From Bretschneidera sinensis (Eukaryota; Streptophyta; Magnoliopsida; Brassicales; Akaniaceae): 64,000 nt of DNA. Both the position numbers and the translations under genes were made by a program. The notes beneath the pieces were generated by a model that saw only the letters and a program-made list of their open reading frames with translations, was not told the DNA's origin and did not search any database. Below are positions 56,137 to 64,000 of the stretch, one piece after another; position 1 is the first letter of the stretch; every line of letters starts with the position of its first letter. Where the stretch lies: assembly GCA_023935145.1 (NCBI GenBank), contig CM043698.1:83227501-83291500 (forward strand), given 5' to 3'.

Positions 56137-57101
56137 TAATAGATGAGAATCCCAGTAAGGGGTAGGAGAAATTTAAATGATGAAAGGACTTCACCCAATA
56201 AGAGGTAGGGAATGATTTGACTTGTATTGTGAAGATTGACATACAGATACATGGGAGAAGCCCCCGTTGTTATAAGACTTGCCCAATGATAGGGTGTTAT
56301 AATGATACAAAACTATATACATGTTTATACATTTAATTACTTTTTCCGTTAATGCATTTATGATTGGCCCATTAGAGGCATGCCTTATGATTAGCCTATG
56401 AGAGATATGCTTTATGATTGGTCCACGAGAGGCATGTGATGTGTTAGGCCCGGTGAAGGGCATGAATGATGATTGTGATGATGGAATGGTATTTCATTGG
56501 AAGTTATTCATTCTTATTGACTTTATAATTAAGTACAGTGTCGTAAGCTTTGTGTGCTTGAAAGGCTTGCAAAGATCTCGGTAAATTTTGGCTTAACTAT
56601 TATTTCTTTTTGTTAAGAAATAAAGATATATGATTGGAGGAAACTCAATAAAACTTAAATTTTAGTACCTTTGAAATTTGATGAATTATATGCTACAGTT
56701 ATAATTGAAACAAAAATTTCTCCTCCAATGCAATCACTTTTAGTAATGTGTTTCTCATTGGGCTTTCTAGCTCACTCATTTATTTACTAATATTTCCGGT
56801 AGTACCAGAAGTTTTATGGTCGAGTTAAGGGGAGTCCTTCATAAGGCTTTCATCTATGGCATCCTTATCTTTTGATTAGGAGTCTATTCAAGAGTTTTGT
56901 AGTGGGAAGTTTTCCCTTTATGTATGTTCCCAAAGTTTTAAACTTTGACTCCCATGTGTTGTAAAAGTCATTTGTTTATGTAAATTGTGATTATTTGTTT
57001 TATAAAATTTTATGTTTGCATATAGATCGACATGATCAAAGTTGAGAGGTGATGATACCTCCTTGGGTAGGACCCACCTAGGGATGGGTCATTACACACA
57101 A

Positions 57102-57807
57102 CTTCCTCAACGTCAAATTCATAATTTCTATAACAATTATTCCTTAGGCCAACAAAATACCGAAATCATACAATCATCATTAAAAAGTACTTAGTATAAA
57201 CAACATACAAGGAAATCATCAAATGAAAAGTACATACATAATTCAATATAGTTCACTAATCAAATACAACTCAACTCATAACCTTATGGAAAACATTCTT
57301 AAACATATTTTCAACTCCTTTAACTCGTAATTCAATAATAATTACCCAATGCTCATAAAAGTAAGCAGAAACTTTTGAGTAAAAGTTGCTTCACTTAGGG
57401 GAAAACCTTTCCTTACTCTTTTCACCTTTCTACATCTCTTCCAACAACCAAATGACTTAGAAACATCTTTACAAACTCATAAATGATATAACAATCAAAG
57501 TATTTGTATCAAATCAAGGCATTTAAATTCAATATTCTCATCAAGGAAATCATAAATAAAGTTTCATGAAACATAGCACAATGAGGCCATTTCAAACAAT
57601 ATCCATTAATATAATACCCAAACACAAGTTGACTCAACATAAATCTCAAGACATCTTACTCCCACTTAAACCATTACGATTTACCACTCCTATACGACAT
57701 CCTCTCTAAATTTACACAACAGAATCCCTACTACCACCCCATGCACTATGCACTAAGCAACTAAAGTCTATATACCCTTAAACCTAAAACTCTGATATCA
57801 AAATAAT
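57102..57807 (-). other. F: interior, 5' part with primer site
   Basis: On the minus strand it begins with a degenerate primer site TGATATCAGAGT (57789-57800) followed by 'tttaggtttaaggg', as in Tekay leaders, then about 0.7 kb of leader-like AT-rich DNA. No ORF recognised. Continues at 54320 after removal of H. Confidence 0.55.
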
Positions 57808-58535
57808 TGTAGAGACCAGTACCTCAATAGGAATATTTAAATCACGAGGTTTTATTTTTTGAAGTGTAATTGGTGTATAAGAGGATTTTGAGGTTAAATT
57901 TAAATTTTATATGACTTATTGTTTGAGTGACAAATTTGACATGAGAGAAAGGGAAGTAGTTGTACAAAAGAAAAGTTGTATCATGGAGAATTTGTTATGA
58001 AATAAAACTCTTGAGCCTTAGTTAAATTAGCTAAAAAAAGAGAAGAAATGACATACAAATTAGTTAAAGAAAAGAGGAAGGAAAAAGGGTAAAAGTTTAA
58101 GTTTTAGTAAAATCATAGAAAGTTCAAGCATTTTCTCCATTCTTCTTAGAGAGCTGGGGGCAGAGAGAGAGAGATTTAGAAAGAAAGAGAGGCAAAAACT
58201 TGAAAGAAAACCCATTTTCTCGTAATTTGGCTTAGCTTCCCAACCTTTATTTGTTGTCCTTTTGCCCTCAAACCTTGGGAGTCATTTACTGGAAGCAAGA
58301 GGAAGAAGATGGTGTTGGCGGTGAGGCACCACGAGTGGCGCGTGGGCCTATGCGCCAGATAGGGCACTTTGGTTCCTTTGTGTTTTTGAGCTGTTTTCTT
58401 CAATAAACTGAGGTATAATGGATTCCTAACCTTTTCTAAGTTAATTTAGACTTATTAAAATTGATTCTTGAGCTTTGTTTGAGATGATTTGAGTTTAAAT
58501 TGAATTATTTTGATGTATTTGAAGTTGGAAAGAAT
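57808..58535 (+). repeat. F-family LTR in inverted orientation, truncated by E
   Basis: Starts TGTAGAGACCAGTACCTCAA on the + strand, the same start as the left LTR on the minus strand. 728 bp align; the rest is cut off by element E at 58536. Its start touches the primer-site side of the interior. Confidence 0.8.
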
Positions 58536-59283
58536 TGTGTAGACATAGGTTTAGGATTCATCTATCCTTAACACAAAAATACCTACTCCATAATAATATT
58601 TAAACAAACCAAGTTCATATCATGAAACATCAACATAACCAAATAAGAATAAAACAAAACCAAAGAGGAATGATTAAAAGCTTCAGAGGAGACTCCAGGA
58701 GTGTCTCCAACTCCCCTCTTGCGTCTCATCTCCTCCAACTCTGTCCTTCTGTTTAACAGTTGCACTCCTCTTTTGCTCAGCTAAGGTTTGCTATTTATAA
58801 TATTCTGAATCTGCTAGCCAGCGCTGCAGCGTCGATTTCCCAACGTTGCAGCGCTAGGCACATATCGAACCCTAGCTAGAGCTGCAGTGCCCCACGAACC
58901 AGCGCTGCAGCTTTGAGTCCCTGTCACGTTCCAGCGCTGCACAGCTTTGAATTTCTCTCCACTTCACAAATTTTGCTATTCCTGCTAGATTCCAGCGCTG
59001 CAGCGCTGAAGAACCAGCACTGCAGCTCTGAGTTTCTGTCATCTTCACACATTTTGCCCTTCCAGCCCTATTCCATTGTTGCAGCCTTGAGTGTCTGCAC
59101 AGTAAATTCCCAAAACTCAGCATTGATCATTCAAGTTAACTAAAACAAACTAATAGTAGAATAAAATAAACTAAACTAAAAATTACTAAAAAAACACATG
59201 AAACACAAATCTAATGCTTAAGATCAACACCAAAAGCGTGCCTAAAAGAAGTATAATAACATGATTTATTCAGAGTTATCACA
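58536..59283 (-). repeat. E: 3' LTR (748 bp)
   Basis: Minus strand: TGTGATAACTCTGAATAA (59283) to CTATGTCTACACA (58536). TATA box TATAAATAG (58791-58799), with palindromic words (58819-59090) directly upstream. Confidence 0.88.
58819..59090. repeat. Palindromic words in E LTR (GCTGCAGC type)
   Basis: Eight words in 270 bp, including the perfect 14-bp palindrome AGCGCTGCAGCGCT (58994-59007), identical to the one in the copia LTR P (16411-16424). The stretch beside it (58974-58995) also matches P, in the same element sense. Confidence 0.9.
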
Positions 59284-59298
59284 CCCCTAAACTTACGT
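59284..59298 (-). promoter_or_regulatory. E: polypurine tract
   Basis: AACGTAAGTTTAGGGGTG on the minus strand directly before the LTR, preceded by 'gaggactagcaa' as in C and D. Confidence 0.8.
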
Positions 59299-60690
59299 TT
59301 TTGCTAGTCCTCGAGAAAACTAGAACAAAATACTAACGTACACATCTTAAGAGTGAGAGATGGTTTGATTAGATTTAACAACAAAATGCCTCAAAGATTG
59401 CATATAGATCATAACGCAAGAAAATTTTCCAAATACTGCTAATGTCTAGAATTTCAAATTTATTGCCAGTCTTATCTTACATCAAATTCTTCAAACGTGT
59501 GTGTGTGTAACACCTTTATAAACTTAATCATCTCACCACTCTGATCGGTTTATGCAAGCAAGTAGGATAATGCCAATCTTTCAGAGTCTATAAGCTTGCT
59601 TTTCACACCTCTCTCCACTAATGTAGGCCATGACAGTACCAGAGATCACCAGGACTTTATTCAGCTTATAACTTTGGTTAAGGCTAAGGTATGGTAAAGG
59701 ATTTATTTGAGGCTCACATCACCTTAAGCACATCAACCACTAAAAATTTTATTTCAAACTTTCCATCAGTTATCATGTAATACTCCAATACTTTTGTTGT
59801 TGTCACATCTTCTTTTTCTTTTTTTTTTTTTTTTTGAATGCTTGTACTCTAGTAGCACCAGTTTTTATTTTAGTGCGCATGAATGAAACTTTTCATCTTC
59901 GATCTTTCCCTTGCCCTCTTATGACTAGGGTCCCTTGCTCACTCTCGATGGGAAATATTTGATACTTAACACAGCCAAGTCGAAGACTGCTTTCTCTCGC
60001 TCAATCCTTTGTCACCACTTAAAAGAATAGTCCATTCATTAATCGATGTGCTTACAAGTGAAAGATAAAGTTGCAGTATTTTTATTTTTATTTTATTTTT
60101 AACATAGGTTAGATGGTCGGGTGACAAAACAACAGATATTCAAGCTCAAAAGGGGAAAACTAAAGATAAACACATATCAAGGGTTGGCTAAAAAAGCTCA
60201 AATGTTCCAAACATGGCCTAAATCATTTCTGTGGTACTGTACTACCTAGGATTTCACCTTGAGTGGTCTTCAAACAAGTTCTAGAGTCCATGAGATCTCA
60301 AGAAACTACATTGCTCACATAAACGTTCTCCGAAACAGCAAGACAACAAAGTGCTTAAGTGTAAGTGCTCATTATGTTCAAAAAGTTCGATGTAAAATAA
60401 ATCCAACAACAAACTCAAGCACACAGACAAACGTAACATTTTTCAAATTTTCAATATAATCAAGTCAATCCATTTCTCATTATCGGCAAAATCAAAATCA
60501 AACAAAATAAAGCACACAGATAAAACAAACAGAAAAATAACTAGAAACATGAGCAGCACACAACACTCAGATACCTTCCCCACCCCCAAACTTAAATGAT
60601 GCATTTTCCGCAATGTATAAACTTTGAACATAAAGTAAGAGAAAGGAACTCCCCTGATTAGTCGGAACCCGAATCAATCATCCTCGTCAA
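59299..60690 (-). other. E: 3' non-coding region
   Basis: About 1.4 kb aligned with C (24135-25500). A hairpin ATGCATTT-TCCG-CAATGTAT (60599-60618, two positions imperfect) and a purine tract (60584-60596) lie near its start in the element sense. Contains a 20-base T run (about 59818-59836). Confidence 0.7.
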
Positions 60691-60879
60691 TGTCCTCATC
60701 CTTCGGATCATTGCTATGACCGGGATATGGTGGTAGCGAAGGAAGCTGCTGTGTGTCAATTCCCAAATGAGTAGCAAAAATCCTCATCATCTGGTCATTG
60801 GTTTGAAAATAACCCGCAATGTATGATGCCTGCTGCTGACCCTATTGCCGAAGCTCATGAAGCTCCGTCTCAATCGTTG

Positions 60880-61746
60880 TCAAACGATCAGAAAGTGACA
60901 TATTCTGTTTGAGCGTGCTGGTGGAGGCTGTAAGGAAGAGGCTCTTTGGCTTGGTGGTTGATCTATATCCATGATCCGATAGATAGTCCTGAGATCCAGA
61001 GGATGCATTGGTTGTTTAGTTTGTTCCCCAATAGTCCAGGTAACACCACACGAGCCACAAAGGGTTGTTATTAAAGATGGGAAGTATAACCCCGCACTGA
61101 TCGAATTCGTGCTATATAAAATGATGTTTTGGATAATGCTTCCCACATCAATACTTAATCCTTGGTAGATGGCAAATAACAGGATTGCCCTGTCTCTTGT
61201 GACATCGCTTAAATGGGTCGTCGAAAGCAAATGAGCGCCCATAAAGTAATGCCAAGCTTTCACTGTCCTATCCATTGCACTTGATGGAAATGAAATCTGC
61301 TCATCACCTGATAATTTCCATTGTGTCTCAAATTTGAGAAGAACCTGGATTACCTCGTTGAGGTCAGGTGCACTGGCATAGGCACTGTACTCATCCATTG
61401 GGATGTTGGGAGTAGCAAGTAGTTTATTGATTGTGCCTTTTTCGAATGCCACTAATTTCCCTCTAACTTTCACCTTCAGATTCGTGTGCTCGGCAGTATT
61501 CGCATAAAATTCGCGCACGACCGGAATAATTGCAGCTTTTGGTGTTGTGCAGAATGTTTCCCACTTTCGGGTAGCGATGATCTTGTGAATGAGTGGAAAG
61601 TGTCCCTTGGTGATATTAAATCCCCTTTTAGAGATTTAGACTTTCTTGAGTTGGGAATGCTCAAACCTCCGTTCTGCTTCCTTTGAAACAAATAGCTCGG
61701 AATTGTAACTTGTAGAGACAGGTCTCGCGCGTTTGGGAGGAGCCAT
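60880..61746 (-). pseudogene. E: ORF3 (plant transposon-protein domain) with one stop
   Basis: ATG at 61746 (MAPPKRARPVSTSYNSE). The frame is open to 60880 except for one TAA at 61636-61638 (codon 37). Recognisable segments: WETFCTTPKAAIIPVVREFY and ANTAEHTNLKVKVRGKLVAF, then AWHYFMGAHLLSTTHLSDVT and RAILLFAIYQGLSIDVGSII. This is the extra ORF after integrase in Athila-like elements; plant genome annotations call it a putative transposon or envelope-like protein, function unproven. About 290 residues. The best preserved copy of the three in the window. Confidence 0.8.
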
Positions 61747-62600
61747 TTGATCAAGACTTCTTTTCTGTAAATAACCAAGCCCAAATCTGCAGAAAACAAC
61801 CTAGAGCAACACACTCTTCCACACACATAGATTCCCAAAGAATTTTGCAAAAAAACTTTCAATCAAAGCTTTGCAATGTCTTCAATCAACGAGTCTTAAA
61901 TGACCCAGCATAATATAGTGCATAGCCAACTCACCATCACCGGAATTTCACGCAGCCACAATCACACTTTTCTCCCAACTAACAGCCAAGTTAATTAAAA
62001 ATCCAACTAAAACTAAGATGCTTCAACTTATCTGTTTCTACATTCCTTAATATCGCATCAAATCACCATGTATTGTAAGGCAAACAAAAAAATTCGAGTG
62101 ATTTTACTCACTAATCCGAATTTTTGGTGTTTTAAGATGAAGAAACCTTACTTGATTGGAAGAAAGCAGAGTCACCCAAAAGCACTTGAGATGTGAAATT
62201 TCCATGAAGAGCTGGGGCAATCCGTGGTGAAAGATGCACAAGAACCCTGATTTGGTGGTGCGATGAGGGAAGAAGGTGGAATTTTAGTGATTTGGAGAGA
62301 GAAAGGCGCTAGAAATTAGAAACTTTACACAACCTAACAGTGAGAGAGCATGTTTTTAAAACCCAGTGCGCGACTCGGCGCTGCAGTGCTGACTTCCTGG
62401 GGGTGCAGCGCTGAGTCTCTGGTCCAACCTTTTCATAATGGTCTTTTCAGCGCTGCAGCGCCCAAAGCTTATGGCTGCAGCGTTGGTTCTCGGGCCTGAC
62501 TCAAATCAATCCTGAAAACAAAACAAAAATAACTAATTTTAAACAATAAAAACATAACTAAAAGACAAACCTAACAAAAACAAAATAAACGCACAAAACA
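61747..62600 (-). other. E: pol-ORF3 intergenic region with palindromic words
   Basis: No coding signal. Words of the GCTGCAGC type at 62374-62485, including the perfect GCGCTGCAGCGC (62450-62461), occupy the same place as the GATCGAGCGC words of A (10281-10374) and B (20321-20452). Confidence 0.75.
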
Positions 62601-62603
62601 AAT

Positions 62604-63899
62604 TCAAATGCAAGAAAAATAAAAACAAAATGTTAGTTCTAATTTATAGTCTTTAGCTTGACTTTCCGATTTATAGCACTTGGAGAATGGTTGTGGACGA
62701 TTGAGGGTCAAACATCCCCATGATGTAGTGCTTCCATCTGTGCCCGTTGACCTTGAACGTCTCCTTGTTTTTCTTGTGTCGTAATTTAACGGCACCAAAA
62801 GGTGAGACTCTTATCACGGTGTATGGTCCAGTCCACCGAGATTTCAGTTTTCCCGGAAATAGACAAAGTCAGCTATTATACAGAAGAACTTATTGCCCTG
62901 GAACAAATTCTTTCCTCGAGATGTGTCGATCATGCCATTTTTTTGTTTTTTCCTTGTACAGCCTTGCATTCTCATATGCTCCTAGTCGAAGTTCTTCTAA
63001 TTCATCAACCTGCAACAAATGCTTTTTCCTGCAACGATCATATCAAAATTCAAGAATTTGGTAGCCCAATATGCTTTATGCTCGAGTTCGACAGGAATAT
63101 GACAGACTTTTCCAAAAACAAGTCTATATGGTGACATTCCTATTGGTGTTTTGAAAGTTGTTCTATACGCCCACAAAGTATCATCTAATTTGAGTGCCCA
63201 ATCTTTCCTAGAAGTATTCACTGTTTTTTCTAAAACTCTTTTCACCTCCCGATTTGAAACTTCTACCTGACCTCTTGTTTGTGTATGGTATGAGGTGCCG
63301 AGTTTGTGAGTTACTCCATATTTTCCTAACAAGGTTCTAAATTGACGATTGTCAAAGTGTTTACCTCGATAACTAATTATTGTCCTAGGGGTTCCAAACC
63401 GGGTAAAGATGTTTTTCTTGAGGAATTGGAGAACCACTTTAGCATCATTAGTGTGGGTTGCTATGGCTTCTACCCATTTAGACACATAATCTACTGCAAC
63501 TAGAATATACTGATTTGACAAGGATGCAGGATAGGGTCCCATGAAATCAATACTCCAAACATCAAATATTTCGCAAACAAGAATATTGTTTAAAGGCATT
63601 TCATTTCGTTTAGAGATGTTACCAATTCGTTGACATCTATCACATGACGCGACGTAAGCCTGGGCATCCTTAAACAGAGTCGGCCAATAGAAACCTGATT
63701 GCAATACCTTTGTTGCTGTTCGGTTTGAACTAAAATGTCCCCTAGCTTCTCTGTCATGGCAGTAATACAGAATACTGTTAAACTCATGCTCTGGCACACA
63801 TCTGCGAATCACTTGGTCTGTACACAATTTGTATAAATATGGATCCTCCCAAAAATAATGCTTTACAACGGATAGGAGTTTTTTTTTTGTTGATATGTG
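62604..63899 (-). pseudogene. E: integrase with catalytic Asp changed
   Basis: A 276-codon open frame (63827-62997). Zinc-binding segment [15 protein letters not shown] ... CDRCQR, then first Asp in [28 protein letters not shown], and at the place of the second Asp the sequence [10 protein letters not shown], i.e. Tyr for Asp. The Glu is present in [13 protein letters not shown], then [20 protein letters not shown]. The C-terminal part, after a frame break near 63010, has SRWTGPYTVIRVSPFGAV and FKVNGHRWKHYIMGMF and ends at about 62640. Inactive on both grounds. Confidence 0.92.
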
Positions 63900-64000
63900 A
63901 AGTGACCTGGGATCCAGTTTTCTACAAGGTAAATAGGGAAATCAGCGAACCATAGTGTCTCAGACACTGATAAAACAAAATTAAACGAAGAAATAGAAAA
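63900..64000 (-). pseudogene. E: RNase H/integrase linker, partial
   Basis: On the minus strand [12 protein letters not shown] (about 63952-63917) matches the LPWYADIVNFL segment of B just ahead of the integrase. The rest of pol lies outside the window. Confidence 0.65.

Larger units (their letters stand above)
54326..57096 (+). repeat. H: solo LTR of a Tekay/Del-like element (2771 bp)
   Basis: TGTAGAGCCAAG at 54326 to GATGGGTCATTACA at 57096, with a perfect target duplication CACAA (54321-54325; 57097-57101). No interior, so a solo LTR. TATA box TATAAATA (54567-54574), a GA-rich run (54605-54700), palindromic words (55040-55190), GGTGAGT plus hairpin (55568-55594), a GT/TA microsatellite (56050-56136), and three to four imperfect 33-bp repeats ('gagaggcatg', 56350-56465). 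Confidence 0.95.
41159..58535 (-). mobile_element. Element F: old Tekay/Del-like Ty3 element broken by G, H and E
   Basis: On the minus strand the 3' LTR starts at 52722, runs to 51100, is interrupted by element G, and ends at 41159 (GATGGGTCGTTACA at the end). The purine tract lies at 52723-52737. The interior is 52738-54325 plus 57102-57807, interrupted by solo LTR H. A tRNA-Met-type primer site in antisense is at 57789-57800. At the place of the 5' LTR there is an LTR of the same family in the opposite orientation (57808-58535). Apart from a pol-end-like stretch near 52750, the interior has no recognisable coding sequence. Confidence 0.72.
58536..64000 (-). mobile_element. Element E: Athila-like Ty3/gypsy element, 3' half
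   Basis: 3' LTR (58536-59283), purine tract, 3' non-coding region with hairpin, ORF3 (61746-60880), intergenic region with palindromes, and integrase plus the end of RNase H (62604-64000). The 5' half lies beyond the window. It inserted into the inverted F LTR. Closest to C in its LTR words and 3' region, to B in pol. Confidence 0.9.

Noticed and set aside
55979..56242. Minus-strand ORF with His-Thr repeats
   Set aside because: A GT/TA microsatellite read as protein.
1..64000. tRNA, rRNA or snRNA genes
   Set aside because: None recognised; the tRNA-like matches are retroelement primer sites of 12-18 bases.

Overview
This is plant nuclear DNA, almost certainly from a dicot and from a repeat-rich, probably pericentromeric, region. 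Nearly all of it is LTR retrotransposons of both superfamilies (Ty1/copia and Ty3/gypsy), nested in one another and decayed. I found no intact host gene, rRNA, tRNA, CRISPR array or bacterial feature. Every recognisable coding stretch is a broken gag, protease, reverse transcriptase, RNase H, integrase or ORF3 segment. Names A to P below are my own labels for the elements. Species cannot be told from the sequence.

Layout, left to right. 1-2010: 3' end of a + strand Athila/Tat-like Ty3 element (D), sitting in a Tork-like copia LTR (O, 2011-2497, - strand). 2498-6830: AT-rich DNA without recognisable transposon parts and with one exon-like ORF (4594-4847), the best place to look for a former gene. 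About 7081-8205: LTR and gag of a truncated copia element (M). 8206-19416: element A (-), Athila-like, with LTR, gag, protease and ORF3 but no RT or integrase; a Tork-like copia element (P, 11439-16822, +) is inserted in it. 19417-33780: element B (-), the autonomous-type relative of A, with RT, RNase H and integrase; its RT is split by element C (22871-28938, -), a third Athila-like element reduced to gag and 3' noncoding DNA. 33781-35302: copia remnant L (+) with gag only. 35831-40677: copia element K (+), nearly full length, with matching 5-bp target duplications and LTRs differing at 5 of 241 positions. 41159-58535: a chain of Tekay/Del-type Ty3 elements. F (-) is the oldest; G (+, 41447-51099) sits in its 3' LTR; solo LTR J (46096-48118) sits in the integrase of G; solo LTR H (54326-57096) sits in the interior of F. 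58536-64000: element E (-), Athila-like, with 3' LTR, ORF3 and integrase.

How the parts relate. The Athila-like elements (A-E) use tRNA-Asp as primer; the copia and Tekay-like ones use initiator tRNA-Met. A, C and L have lost pol but keep gag and ends, so if ever active they would have needed enzymes from relatives such as B, E, P or K. Stop codons and lost zinc-knuckle residues are mostly explicable as C-to-T or G-to-A changes, as expected for long-methylated transposons.

The signal I consider most worth following: almost every LTR here, copia and gypsy alike, carries a cluster of short GC-rich palindromic 'words' just upstream of its TATA box. The word differs between families (a GATCGAGCGC type in A/B/D, a GCTGCAGC type in C/E/P, others in G, J and O), and in A, B and E the same word recurs at internal positions ahead of gag and/or ORF3. 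A 14-bp word and flanking sequence are shared, in the same sense, by a copia LTR (P) and a gypsy LTR (E). I know of no described system that explains this.
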